From NCBI RefSeq assembly GCF_938045405.1, contig NZ_CALIMW010000009.1, forward strand, positions 1 through 22,178: a stretch of DNA of 22,178 nucleotides, given 5' to 3'. The DNA is from an uncultured Campylobacter sp. (GTDB lineage Bacteria; Campylobacterota; Campylobacteria; Campylobacterales; Campylobacteraceae). The notes under the pieces are model-generated. The model was not told where the DNA came from, did no database searches, and was given only the letters and a program-made list of their open reading frames with translations. The position numbers and the translations under genes were made by a program. Of the stretch, positions 1 through 7,733 are shown piece after piece (the stretch's first letter is position 1; each line of letters starts with the position of its first letter).

Positions 1-1633
1 GCGAAAAATGCTCCTTTTTAGCCAAAATTTCATCTATTTTTTGCTCGTCCAGACCTAGCGCGCGGGCGAAATTTGAAATTTTACTTTCCGCGAGATTTTC
101 GGAATTCTGCGCGGAATTTTTTGCGGAATTTCCAGCACCGTCCGCGCTTGCAACGTTCCCAGAGCCATTTGCCTCCGCAGAATTCTCAGGATTTTGCGAA
201 TCCACGGATTTCTCGTCTAAATTTTCCTTCGCCGCGGCGCGCGAAATTTCAAATTCCGCCGCGAGTTTCGCATCCAGCCACTCAGGCAGATTGCGCCCGA
301 ACTTTTGCAAGACCCAAAGCAGGATCTGTGCCTCTAAGCCCGCAGCGTGCGGCTGATGGATAAAATTTTTGCCAAAACCCTTAATGCCCTCGTCGCAAAA
401 TGGATGAAAATAAATCACGCTTGCCTTATTTAGCTTGCAGGCACTGTTTACCGCATAGCCCAGATTTGGCGCGTCGCTACGTAAAAACGTGCCGCAAACT
501 ACGATGAAATCGCTATTTTTAATCGTCTGCGAATCCGCATTATAAAATTTCATGCCGCTAAGCTTTGAAAATTCGCGCAGGAATTTTTGATACGCAAGCG
601 CTTCATCGTTGATCAAAGCGAGCTTAAATTTTTGCCGCAAAAGCTCTAAAATCCGAGCTTCTTCGTTGGTGATGAAACTATTAAATTTGATGTTTTTGAT
701 CTCGCCGTCCTCGATACCGCGCACGATACGGTCAAAAACCGCTTCGTTTTTGCTCGCCCGCTCGTTTGAAAAATCCCAGCCGAAGCGTGCTGCGGCGTGC
801 AGGACGCTAAAATTTATGTCGCTACTAACGCGATAAATTTTTTCACGCGGCTCGCCTATGCTGCGGCGCTTGATCTCGTAATAAAGTAGCTCGCAATCGC
901 TGCTGTGCGGGTTGGAAGCGGGGATTTGACGCAGCTCCCAGGCGTTTGAAACGTATTTAAACGCGCTCTCTACCAGAGCCCCCGTCGGGCAGACCGCCGC
1001 GCTCTCGCCGTAGTTTACGCAATCATCCTCATCGTTGACCCGCGCGATTAGGCTTTTTTGCAGCTTGTTCCACACGGCGTAGGCGTCTTTAGGCATCGCG
1101 TCCTTTTGCTCCTTACTAAGCGCGTCTCCGCCGCGCGGGACGAGCTTAAACGCATCTACGCCCAAGCGGTCCTTCGCGGCGGTGATACAGCGCTCGCAGA
1201 CGATACAAAGGCTAGGATCGTAGCTTAAATACCCCCAATCCTGCACTTCGCGCGCCGTATCGCGGATAGCGTAGCTTTGGGTATTTGTGCGCATCAGATG
1301 GGCTAAATTTTGAAGTTCGCACTCGCCGCTTTGATCGCAAACCCCGCACGCCATCGGATGGTTGATACAATAAACCTGCGTAATCGCCTCGCGCTCGGCG
1401 TCGATCTCGGGGCTGCGGCTGTAAACGACCATGCCATCCTTGGCCTTGGCGTTGCAGCTATAGACGCGCTTGCCGTCCGCTTCGACCATACAAAGCCTGC
1501 ATGCGAGCGTCGGCGTACCGCCGCTTAGATAACAAAGCGCAGGGATAAAAACGCCGCAGCGACGCGCGACCTGCAAGATATACTCGCCCTCGTCGCACTC
1601 GCAAGCTTTACCGTCGATCGTGATCTTTGCCAT
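1..1633 (-). CDS. nuoG: NADH-quinone oxidoreductase (complex I) subunit G, 3' end beyond window
   Basis: Iron-sulfur subunit of the peripheral arm of complex I, passing electrons toward NuoB. The frame is open from an ATG at 1633 to the left edge, about 544 residues, with the C-terminus missing. Seen: an N-terminal plant-type 2Fe-2S site (ALCYLSGG, then CRLCM and a Cys near residue 60), a His-Cys3 site (INHPMACGVCDQSGECELQ), and a ferredoxin-like 4Fe-4S site (LCIVCERC followed by AAVCPTGA). These match clusters N1b, N5 and N4. The molybdopterin-oxidoreductase-like body follows. Near residues 450-495 there is a hydrophilic Asn/Ser/Ala/Glu-rich stretch with repeated NSA/NSE units that looks like a flexible insertion. 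The ATG lies one base after the stop of the upstream gene, so it is co-translated within the nuo operon. The identification is firm; only the C-terminal length is unknown. Confidence 0.95.
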   Translation of the reverse strand, partial: MAKITIDGKACECDEGEYILQVARRCGVFIPALCYLSGGTPTLACRLCMVEADGKRVYSCNAKAKDGMVVYSRSPEIDAEREAITQVYCINHPMACGVCDQSGECELQNLAHLMRTNTQSYAIRDTAREVQDWGYLSYDPSLCIVCERCITAAKDRLGVDAFKLVPRGGDALSKEQKDAMPKDAYAVWNKLQKSLIARVNDEDDCVNYGESAAVCPTGALVESAFKYVSNAWELRQIPASNPHSSDCELLYYEIKRRSIGEPREKIYRVSSDINFSVLHAAARFGWDFSNERASKNEAVFDRIVRGIEDGEIKNIKFNSFITNEEARILELLRQKFKLALINDEALAYQKFLREFSKLSGMKFYNADSQTIKNSDFIVVCGTFLRSDAPNLGYAVNSACKLNKASVIYFHPFCDEGIKGFGKNFIHQPHAAGLEAQILLWVLQKFGRNLPEWLDAKLAAEFEISRAAAKENLDEKSVDSQNPENSAEANGSGNVASADGAGNSAKNSAQNSENLAESKISNFARALGLDEQKIDEILAKKEHFS

Positions 1634-1634
1634 T

Positions 1635-2342
1635 TTAAACCTTAGAAATTTCGGCTAGTTCGAAATTATAACCGCCAAAGCCCTGCCCGCCCGAGCCCAA
1701 AAGCGCGATCGTGCCCTTTAGCTCCTCATCCAAAATAAATTCTTTTTCCAAATTTAAATGCGGCGTTTTGATACGGACGCGATCGCCGTCCTTGATCTTT
1801 GCGACCATGCAAAAATACCTTCCGCCGATGAGCCGCTCGTCCGCATCGTGTTTGAAAACCACGGCGCCGTCGAAATTCTCAGGTTCTTTAAGGGGGCTTA
1901 AATTTAACCGCTCTTGTGCGCCTAAGTCCGCTCGCTCGCCGCGTAAATTTAAAATTTTAACCCCGAATTTTGCCGCTATGATAGATATAAAAGCTCTGAT
2001 ATTTTCGGCGTCCAGATGAGTTTTAACGAGCGCATCCTCGATCAAAAGCGCGTCGCAGCCGCTTTGCAGAAACTCCGCGATCTGCTCGATCTCCTCCTCG
2101 CCCACGCTGCTTTCGCCGCTTAAGTACTCTAGATCTAGATCCGCGAAATAGGGCTCGTCGCAAAAACTAGCGCAGATTAGCGCCAGCACGAAGCTTTGCG
2201 CGCCGATCTCGCATTTTATCAGCTCGCCGGGAAGATGCGGATCTTGCAGCGGCGATACGCTTAAAATTTCAGCGCTCTTAAAACTGGCTGCGAGCGCGGG
2301 ATTTTGCAGGCTAAGCAGCGACGCGAAATTTAAAATTTTCAT
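1635..2342 (-). CDS. NuoF-position subunit of Campylobacter complex I (Cj1574c-like)
   Basis: A 235-residue protein occupying the place of NuoF but with none of its NADH, FMN or 4Fe-4S motifs. In Campylobacter the homologous Cj1574c, with its partner Cj1575c, is held to replace NuoE/NuoF and let the complex accept electrons from flavodoxin instead of NADH; that is family knowledge. I see mixed alpha/beta sequence with a C-terminal glycine-rich turn (GSGGQGFGG) before the final strand and no transmembrane helix. The ATG at 2342 was chosen over one ten codons upstream because it overlaps the previous stop as ATGA and has a GGGAGAGG ribosome site directly before it. It ends one base before the nuoG start. 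Confidence 0.75.
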   Translation of the reverse strand: MKILNFASLLSLQNPALAASFKSAEILSVSPLQDPHLPGELIKCEIGAQSFVLALICASFCDEPYFADLDLEYLSGESSVGEEEIEQIAEFLQSGCDALLIEDALVKTHLDAENIRAFISIIAAKFGVKILNLRGERADLGAQERLNLSPLKEPENFDGAVVFKHDADERLIGGRYFCMVAKIKDGDRVRIKTPHLNLEKEFILDEELKGTIALLGSGGQGFGGYNFELAEISKV

Positions 2343-2569
2343 CCTCTCCCCTTTTTGGCGACGACCATCCAATCGACTTGGTTATAGCGTATCGAGCTTA
2401 AAAGCGTGGAATTTAGCCCCTCCACCAGATCGGCGCTTTTTTGAACCGCGCTAAAATCGCCCATCTCAAACATAAAGATCATCGTCTCGCCGCGAGCGGA
2501 ATTTTTTAAAATTTCGCCCATGCGGTTTAAAAATTTATCGCCCAGATGCCTTAAATCGTAGCGTTTCAT
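2339..2569 (-). CDS. NuoE-position small subunit of Campylobacter complex I (Cj1575c-like)
   Basis: A 76-residue protein between nuoD and the NuoF-position gene. It is far shorter than classical NuoE (about 160 residues) and has no cysteines, so it cannot carry the N1a 2Fe-2S cluster. Position and size match Cj1575c of C. jejuni. I infer it forms the modified electron-input end of the complex together with its downstream neighbour. The start overlaps the nuoD stop by four bases (ATGA), and its own stop overlaps the next start the same way, so translation is coupled on both sides. Sequence pattern: basic N-terminus (MKRYDLRHLGDKF), one beta-alpha-beta-like core, basic tail. Confidence 0.7.
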   Translation of the reverse strand: MKRYDLRHLGDKFLNRMGEILKNSARGETMIFMFEMGDFSAVQKSADLVEGLNSTLLSSIRYNQVDWMVVAKKGRG

Positions 2570-3792
2570 CGGTCCACCTCGCCTAAGATAATATTAGTGC
2601 TGCCGATAATCGCCGCGGCGTCGGCAAGATACTGCCCGGGTAAAATTTCCTCATAGACCGCGCAGTGCCAAAAGCTCGGCGTGCGGATCTTAAGGCGGTA
2701 CGGGCGGCTTTCGCCCATCGAGCGGATATAAAATCCAAGCTCGCCCTTAGGACTCTCGCTCGCGGCGTAAATTTCGCCCACGGGCGGGCGTAAGCCCTGA
2801 GTGACCAGCACGAAATGCTGCATCAGCGAGTAGTTCTGCGTCATAATCTGCTCTTTGCTAGGATTTACGTAAGCGGGGTCGATCGCTAAAATTTGCGGAT
2901 CGCTCAGCGGATAGAGCTTCGCACACTGGCGCAGAATTTTAAGGCTCTCGCGCATCTCCGCCATATAGCATTTATAACGCGCGTAGCAGTCGCCCTCGCT
3001 CGCATACGGCACGTCGAAATCAAGCTCGTCGTAGATGAGATAGGGCTCTTCCTTGCGGATATCCCACGCATGCCCGCTAGCGCGCAAGCTCACGCCGCTA
3101 CAGCCGCAGCTAAGGGCATCTTCGTGCGAGATCACGCCCACGCCCTCGGTTCGCATCAGCCAAATTCTATTGGTATCGAGCATATCTTCAAATTCTTTAA
3201 TGTCGCTTGGGAATTCGTCGCAAAATTTCAACATCTCTTCTAGCCAGCCGTTAGGCAGGTCCAAAAACACGCCGCCGATTTTGATATTATTGTGCGTAAG
3301 GCGCGCGCCGCAGTATTTCTCTATGAGATCAAGTATGTATTCGCGCGAGCGAAAGCAGTAGAGAAACACCGTCATCGCGCCGATATCAAGCGCATGCGTA
3401 CCCAAAAACAGAAGGTGCGAGCTGATACGATTAAGCTCCAGCAAGATCGTGCGGATGATCTGCGCGCGGCGCGGCACTTCGATGCCGCAGAGCTTCTCAA
3501 CCGCGGCGCAAAAGCCGTAGTTGTTCGAGCTCGATGCGATGTAATCGATGCGATCTGTTACGGGGACGAACTCTGCGTAGATCATATTTTCGGCCATCTT
3601 TTCGATGCCTCGGTGCATATAGCCCACGCCCGGACGCGCACGCACGATACGCTCGCCGTCAAGCTCCAGCACTAGCTTTAGCTGGCCGTGCGCGCTTGGG
3701 TGCTGCGGACCGAAATTTAAGATCATATTTGCGCCCTCGCGCTCGTACTCTATGTTTTCGAAAAACGGTCTTAACTTGCTTGGATTTTGCAT
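2566..3792 (-). CDS. nuoD: NADH-quinone oxidoreductase subunit D (49 kDa type)
   Basis: Quinone-site subunit of complex I, related to the large subunit of NiFe hydrogenases; with NuoB it forms the quinone cavity at the membrane surface. The 408-residue length is normal for stand-alone NuoD. Signatures seen: GPQHPSAHGQLKLVLELDGE near residue 28, GYMHRGIEKMAE near 57, RIDYIASSSNNY, and the C-terminal DAAAIIGSTNIILGEVDR typical of the family end. The hydrogenase-type metal cysteines are absent, as expected. The start shares one base with the nuoC stop (TAATG). A single NuoC and a single NuoD are present, not a fused NuoCD. Confidence 0.97.
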   Translation of the reverse strand: MQNPSKLRPFFENIEYEREGANMILNFGPQHPSAHGQLKLVLELDGERIVRARPGVGYMHRGIEKMAENMIYAEFVPVTDRIDYIASSSNNYGFCAAVEKLCGIEVPRRAQIIRTILLELNRISSHLLFLGTHALDIGAMTVFLYCFRSREYILDLIEKYCGARLTHNNIKIGGVFLDLPNGWLEEMLKFCDEFPSDIKEFEDMLDTNRIWLMRTEGVGVISHEDALSCGCSGVSLRASGHAWDIRKEEPYLIYDELDFDVPYASEGDCYARYKCYMAEMRESLKILRQCAKLYPLSDPQILAIDPAYVNPSKEQIMTQNYSLMQHFVLVTQGLRPPVGEIYAASESPKGELGFYIRSMGESRPYRLKIRTPSFWHCAVYEEILPGQYLADAAAIIGSTNIILGEVDR

Positions 3793-4580
3793 TATTTTCT
3801 CTTTGTGATAATCTTGTAAATTCCGCGTTTAGCGCGTTTTACGAAGCGCACACCGCCCTCTTCCTGATATTCTTGTAAAATTTTCTCTTGCGGGTGCGGC
3901 TCGCCGTAACCGCTCTCGTGATAGAGTCGCGTAAAGTTAAAGGTATCTTTTTCATCTACGAATGCGGAATTTCGGTTCTCCTCGCCAATCCGCTCGCGCG
4001 CGCCAACCCCAAAAATTTTATCCACCTCGTACCACTTGGCAAAATCGTCTCCTTGCAGCGGATAGGACTTTAAAAGAGGGTGTCCAAACCAATCATCGGG
4101 CATTATTAGGCGCGCTAAGTTCGGATGATTTTCAATCCAAACGCCCATCATATCGTATAGCTCGCGCTCCGCCCAGTTCGCGCTTTTGTAGATACCCGCA
4201 GCGCTTTGCAAAAAGCTCTCATTCGCTACGAAGCACTTTAGCCGCGCGCGGCGCACTCTTTTGATATCCAAAAGCTGATAAAAAACCTCGATGCCGCCGC
4301 GAGCCTCGGTAAAATCCACGCCGCTTAGCTCACATAAAATTTCATACCCCGCGCCCTTAAGCGCACGCAGCGCCGCTAAATTTTGCGCAGGCTCCACATA
4401 GAGCACGAGGGTGTTAAATTCCACGTATGAGTTTAAAATTTGGACGCCTTCAAGCGCGTCCAGATCATCTTTGAAATCGCTTGCGCTTGCGTCTAACTTC
4501 TGCGTCTCCTCGGGGATGAAAAATCTGTCTTTGTAGTAATTTTTTTTACTCTGATCGCCTTTGGGATTAAATTTTCTCAT
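3792..4580 (-). CDS. nuoC: NADH-quinone oxidoreductase subunit C (30 kDa type)
   Basis: Peripheral-arm subunit of complex I that packs against NuoD. 262 residues from the ATG at 4580, which shares a base with the nuoB stop (TGATG). An in-frame ATG 35 codons further upstream lies inside nuoB and would add a basic, low-complexity extension, so I rejected it. The 30 kDa subunit motif is clear: WAERELYDMMGV followed by HPNLARLIMPDDW and HPLLKSYPL around residues 140-180. The N-terminus is lysine-rich, and the C-terminal 60 residues after DKIFGVG form a charged tail longer than in minimal NuoC, a feature of the epsilon-type proteins. Confidence 0.95.
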   Translation of the reverse strand: MRKFNPKGDQSKKNYYKDRFFIPEETQKLDASASDFKDDLDALEGVQILNSYVEFNTLVLYVEPAQNLAALRALKGAGYEILCELSGVDFTEARGGIEVFYQLLDIKRVRRARLKCFVANESFLQSAAGIYKSANWAERELYDMMGVWIENHPNLARLIMPDDWFGHPLLKSYPLQGDDFAKWYEVDKIFGVGARERIGEENRNSAFVDEKDTFNFTRLYHESGYGEPHPQEKILQEYQEEGGVRFVKRAKRGIYKIITKRK

Positions 4581-5089
4581 CAGATCAGCCTTTTTGCCTT
4601 TTGTGCGCGGCGCGGAGTTTGAGTACGGATCTTTTTTTGTAGCACCATCAGCGCAAACTGCAGCGTCTCGGGGCGCGGCGCGCATCCGGGGAGATAGATA
4701 TCCACAGGCACTATGCGGTCGCAGCCCTGCACCGTAGCGTAGGTATTAAACATCCCTCCGGTATTGGCACAGCTACCCATACTGATGACCCATTTGGGCT
4801 CGGGCATCGCGTCGTATAGGCGACGCGTAAACTCGGCGTGCTTTTTGCTAAGCGTGCCTGCGATTATCATCACATCCGATTGCTTGGCGCTTGCGCGAAA
4901 TATCGTGCCGAAGCGGTCGAAGTCAAATCTGCCTGCACCCGCCGCCATCATCTCGATCGCACAGCAAGCAAGCCCATACGTCATCGCCCACAAGGAGTTA
5001 CTCCTGCCCCACGCGATCAGCTTATCGACGGTCGTTAGCACTACGGGAAGCCCGTTTTCGCGCGCGTAGTTTATCTTATGCTCTGCCAA
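4580..5089 (-). CDS. nuoB: NADH-quinone oxidoreductase subunit B (PSST type), TTG start
   Basis: Carries the terminal 4Fe-4S cluster N2 that reduces quinone. Ligands are visible: tandem Cys in YGLACCAIEMM, Cys in ISMGSCANTGG and Cys in YLPGCAPRPE. An ATG at 5110 would add seven residues, but a strong AAAAAAGGAG site (5106-5097) lies inside that extension, seven bases before a TTG at 5089. The TTG start gives a protein beginning (M)AEHKINY, which matches how the Campylobacter homologues begin as I remember them. I therefore prefer TTG, giving 169 residues and a 19-base overlap with the end of nuoA. The C-terminal tail is unusually basic (RAQKAKRL). Confidence 0.93.
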   Translation of the reverse strand: MAEHKINYARENGLPVVLTTVDKLIAWGRSNSLWAMTYGLACCAIEMMAAGAGRFDFDRFGTIFRASAKQSDVMIIAGTLSKKHAEFTRRLYDAMPEPKWVISMGSCANTGGMFNTYATVQGCDRIVPVDIYLPGCAPRPETLQFALMVLQKKIRTQTPRRAQKAKRLI

Positions 5090-5460
5090 TTTAGCGCTCC
5101 TTTTTTCCATGCGTAGATGAAACCGATGCCTAATAATACGATGAAAAACGCCATCTCTACGAGCCCGAACACGCCTAAAATTTTAAAATTTACCGCCCAC
5201 GGAAACATAAAGATAATCTCGACGTCAAAAAGTATGAAAAGCACGGCTATCAAAAAAAAGTGGGAGTTCATTCGGTTGGGCTGTTTGACGGCCTCGGGGC
5301 CGCTTTCGTAAATTTCGCCCTTTAGCCGCTCGTCGCGCCTGTCTGCCAAACGCGAGCCTACCAAAGAGGATAGTTTAACGATGAGCGAAAAGACGCAAAA
5401 AGCCAGGATTAGCATTACGAATATTCCGAAATACGGGCTTTGCAGCGGAATTCTAGACAT
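5071..5460 (-). CDS. nuoA: NADH-quinone oxidoreductase subunit A
   Basis: Small membrane subunit of complex I and first gene of the operon. 129 residues with three predicted transmembrane helices (about residues 8-32, 67-88 and 93-115). The family signature is present: an acidic cytoplasmic loop with YESGPEAVKQPNR and the following FDVEIIFMFPWAV helix. The second half of the loop has Ser where many NuoA proteins have Cys (YECG), a known variable position. Start at ATG 5460 with a weak GAGGCG ribosome site. The stop lies downstream of the chosen nuoB start, giving translational coupling. Confidence 0.95.
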   Translation of the reverse strand: MSRIPLQSPYFGIFVMLILAFCVFSLIVKLSSLVGSRLADRRDERLKGEIYESGPEAVKQPNRMNSHFFLIAVLFILFDVEIIFMFPWAVNFKILGVFGLVEMAFFIVLLGIGFIYAWKKGALNWQSIR

Positions 5461-5490
5461 TTTTCGCCTCGGTTTTAAAATTTAATGTGG

Positions 5491-5520
5491 ATTGTAACGA
5501 AGTATTGATTTAATAAAGCT
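5491..5520 (-). promoter_or_regulatory. Putative nuo operon promoter
   Basis: On the minus strand a TACAAT hexamer (5496-5491) lies 31 bases before the nuoA ATG, preceded by an AT-rich run. Campylobacter sigma70 promoters often have a good -10 and no clear -35, and this fits. No terminator separates it from nuoA. Confidence 0.4.
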
Positions 5521-5529
5521 TAGCGCGCG

Positions 5530-5675
5530 CCACTAAATTCGCTTTTAAAATTAAAATTTATATACCTCGCCCGTGCGATTTAGTGGGGATAAAACGACAG
5601 GGTAATTGCAATGGCGCAAAAATCAACTCTGCTCGCACCTAGAGGTGCAAGAATGTGCCAAATTGTGCCAAAAAG
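5530..5675. other. Element-chromosome junction with candidate attachment and integrase arm sites
   Basis: Gene-free junction between the nuoA promoter and the integrase stop. It contains a perfect 9-base inverted repeat (CCACTAAAT at 5530-5538, ATTTAGTGG at 5578-5586), a 6-base palindrome GCACCT-AG-AGGTGC at 5635-5648, and two 10-base-spaced copies of TGTGCCAAA (5654-5662, 5664-5672). Integrases commonly bind direct repeats next to their own gene, so the last set may be arm sites. No tRNA gene is seen here and I found no second direct copy of the junction in the window, so the exact core is not defined. Confidence 0.4.
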
Positions 5676-5695
5676 CTATTTTGCAAAAGCTTTTT
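5670..5695. terminator. Weak hairpin at the end of the integrase gene
   Basis: AAAAAGC (5670-5676) pairs with GCTTTTT (5689-5695) around a 12-base loop; the integrase stop lies within it. The stem is AT-rich and the flanking T run is part of the stem, so termination would be weak. Confidence 0.25.
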
Positions 5696-6692
5696 GCATC
5701 TTGGCTATGTTCTCCTCACTCGGTATGTAATGCGTATAAACTCGCGTTATCATATCGATATTGCTATGCCCTACGTTTCGCGCGATAAGTGCCAAATCAA
5801 GTCCGCTAGCTACACACTGCGAAATAAACGTGTGCCTAGTCGAGTGCAGGGTTTGCACCTCAAAGCCTAGCCGCTCGCATAGCGCTTTAAATTTCCGCTG
5901 CATCGTTCGCACGTCGAGCTTAAAAATCCGCTCGCTCTCCTCGCCCCTTTTCATCGTAGCGATGAAACTCTTTAGCGGATCGAGCAAGACCGCATATCTA
6001 TTTTTCCCATTTTTAGGCGTTTGACTGATTGCGCCTAGCGTATGAACGAGGGTTTTGCTTATGCTTATCGCTCGTTCGCCTATGTCCCCCCACGTAAGAG
6101 CGAGAATTTCGCCGCAGCGAGCGCCGGAATAAAAGGCGAAATATAGGAAAGCTTTTAGCTCTCCCTCCGCCTCTTGTAGCATAGCGGCTACCTCCTGCGG
6201 GCTATATGCGCTCTTTGGTTGCACCTTTACGTGCAGGCGCGGTAAGATGCACGGATTGCGATCTATCACACCTTTTTGTATCGCTAGCGTAAAAGCGCTT
6301 TTAAACGGCGCGAAATACGCTCTTAGCGAATTATCTTTCAGCCCGCGAGCTCGTAGTTTTTTCGTCGCTATATCAAAATCTAGCGGCGAATAATCCTCGA
6401 TGTTCTTATCGGGTAGCACCGCGAAAACCGCTTGTTTGTAGCTTTCATACGCCGCCTCCGTAGAAATCTTTTCTACGCCCTCGATAACTTCGTCCACGAA
6501 AGAGCTTAGTTTAAAATTCTTTCGCGGCGCGATTTTTAGCTCCGCTTGCCTCTTTACGTCGGGCAATATCTCCTCAATCGCCCGCGCCCTGTTTTCGGGG
6601 GTGTCGTCCAGCCCTAACGCCCGCCTAAAACGCCTCTTGTCTATCGTCCAGCTCGCATAGAGCCGTCCGCCTCTTGAATAAATCTTTGCCAT
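5676..6692 (-). CDS. int: Phage-type tyrosine recombinase (integrase)
   Basis: Site-specific recombinase expected to integrate and excise the element. 338 residues: an N-terminal DNA-binding part, a SAM-like core-binding domain (about 62-150) and the catalytic domain. Catalytic residues are visible: Arg192 in SGARCGEIL, a hairpin Lys in TPKNGKNRY, His283-x-x-Arg286 in HSTRHTFIS, His309 in NVGHSNIDM and the nucleophile Tyr319 in TRVYTHY. All are present and in order, so the enzyme should be active. It lies last in the long minus-strand early operon, two bases after an excisionase-like gene, as int follows xis in lambda. It directly abuts the repeat-rich junction. Confidence 0.95.
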   Translation of the reverse strand: MAKIYSRGGRLYASWTIDKRRFRRALGLDDTPENRARAIEEILPDVKRQAELKIAPRKNFKLSSFVDEVIEGVEKISTEAAYESYKQAVFAVLPDKNIEDYSPLDFDIATKKLRARGLKDNSLRAYFAPFKSAFTLAIQKGVIDRNPCILPRLHVKVQPKSAYSPQEVAAMLQEAEGELKAFLYFAFYSGARCGEILALTWGDIGERAISISKTLVHTLGAISQTPKNGKNRYAVLLDPLKSFIATMKRGEESERIFKLDVRTMQRKFKALCERLGFEVQTLHSTRHTFISQCVASGLDLALIARNVGHSNIDMITRVYTHYIPSEENIAKMQKAFAK

Positions 6693-6694
6693 CG

Positions 6695-7033
6695 CTACCC
6701 CTTCACCATTTTAAGGAGCGCGTTTTTACTCCATAGAATTTTACCGCGCTCTGCCTTATCGTTTGCTTTTTTCCAATCTACGCCCTCGCGCAACTTTCCA
6801 GAGCGGCGCATATTTTTCATCGCCATAGCATCTTTACCTATGAGCTCTCCAGCTCTTTTATCGCCTCCTATCCATTCAGGCATATAGTTTTCGATATGAT
6901 AATCCCGCATCATTTCACACATTATGGAATAAAACGTGGCGCGAAACTCCGTGCTTTGCATTACATCGCGCACGGCATCGTTTAGGCTCTTTTCCAATAC
7001 TTGCGCGTTTAGCGCTACGATCGTTTTTCCCAT
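6695..7033 (-). CDS. Small DNA-binding protein, possible excisionase
   Basis: 112 residues of uncertain family. The C-terminal part (about 64-112) has the pattern MKNMRRSGKLREGVDWKK followed by ILWSKNALLKMV, resembling the winged or MerR-like domain of phage excisionases and AlpA-type regulators (basic recognition helix, then Gly-Val-x-Trp). The N-terminal half is helical, acidic and unfamiliar. Its position directly upstream of int, with a two-base gap, supports a role in directing integration and excision; that is inference from context. It could also be a general phage DNA-binding adaptor. The start overlaps the previous gene by 19 bases. Confidence 0.5.
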   Translation of the reverse strand: MGKTIVALNAQVLEKSLNDAVRDVMQSTEFRATFYSIMCEMMRDYHIENYMPEWIGGDKRAGELIGKDAMAMKNMRRSGKLREGVDWKKANDKAERGKILWSKNALLKMVKG

Positions 7034-7554
7034 TTCTCATCCCATCTTTTTCGTATCTCTATTATTGTTTGCGCCTCAGCTCCTGCTATGATTTCGTCCG
7101 CAGTCTGTTCCGTTTCAGAGTCAAAAAACTCAAAAGTCTTATAGAATATCTTTACATCTCCCCTTCGCATAGGCGGGATATAGGACTCAAAAAATGCGGC
7201 GAATTCTTTTCCTACGATCTCTTTCCAAACGCGCCCGTGAGACTTGACGATTTTAAAAGCTTTCCACGAGTAAAACTCGAAATCCCCATCTGCGTCGATG
7301 TTTTGCATACTGGATGTTATTATGGATAGATTGTCGAATGCGTTACTTCCTCGTCTGCTTCTTTGACCGGTAGCCGTGGTAAGCGTAAATGCAAATCGCG
7401 CGATTTTTTCGTCCGGATCGCGCACATATATTATTAGTGTGTCGCGCCCTCTAAAATCAGCGTATAAATAGGCGCTAAAGCACGTGAGCTTGCGATAATA
7501 TCCACTTCGTAATATCCAGTCTCTTTGTGCAAAATACGCTTCTAGTGAATTCAT
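7015..7554 (-). CDS. Phage protein of unknown function
   Basis: 179 residues from the ATG at 7554, chosen over a GTG 13 codons upstream because AAAGG lies seven bases before it. The sequence is soluble and rich in aromatic residues, with a beta-rich centre (LTCFSAYLYADFRGRDTL) and a charged helical C-terminus (EIRKRWDEKWEKRS). I recognise no domain. It lies inside the early operon between a small ORF and the excisionase-like gene and overlaps the latter by 19 bases, so it is co-translated with it. Confidence 0.7.
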   Translation of the reverse strand: MNSLEAYFAQRDWILRSGYYRKLTCFSAYLYADFRGRDTLIIYVRDPDEKIARFAFTLTTATGQRSRRGSNAFDNLSIITSSMQNIDADGDFEFYSWKAFKIVKSHGRVWKEIVGKEFAAFFESYIPPMRRGDVKIFYKTFEFFDSETEQTADEIIAGAEAQTIIEIRKRWDEKWEKRS

Positions 7555-7593
7555 TCTTAAGCCTTTTATGTTAAAATATCTCTGCCTCTTCAC

Positions 7594-7620
7594 AAGCCCC
7601 GCAAGGGGCTTTAATCTTTA
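7594..7620 (+). terminator. GC-rich hairpin AAGCCCC-GCAA-GGGGCTT
   Basis: A perfect 7-bp stem with a GCAA tetraloop at 7594-7611, followed on the plus strand by TTAATCTTT. It would stop plus-strand (antisense) transcription. On the minus strand it sits just after a small ORF and has no T run, so leftward transcription should largely pass. Confidence 0.5.
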
Positions 7621-7715
7621 TCTTTTATCTCTAAGCGTAAAAGCCGCTCTAGCCTCTCGATCTCCTCACCCCTCGTATAGGCTTGCATAACCTCTATCTT
7701 TTCTTTTGTCGTCAT
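7611..7715 (-). CDS. Small phage protein (34 aa)
   Basis: Short ORF reading MTTKEKIEVMQAYTRGEE and ending IKDKD. AAGGATATAAA precedes the ATG. The beginning is like the widespread small phage proteins that open MTxxEKIxVMQAYxxGxxIE, so I believe it is real. Function unknown. The stop lies at the edge of the GC-rich hairpin. Confidence 0.55.
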   Translation of the reverse strand: MTTKEKIEVMQAYTRGEEIERLERLLRLEIKDKD

Positions 7716-7733
7716 TTTATATCCTTGTTTGAA

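Noticed and set aside
3292..3675. Plus-strand ORFs of up to 127 codons inside nuoD
   Set aside because: They are antisense shadows of a clearly coding, GC-rich gene.
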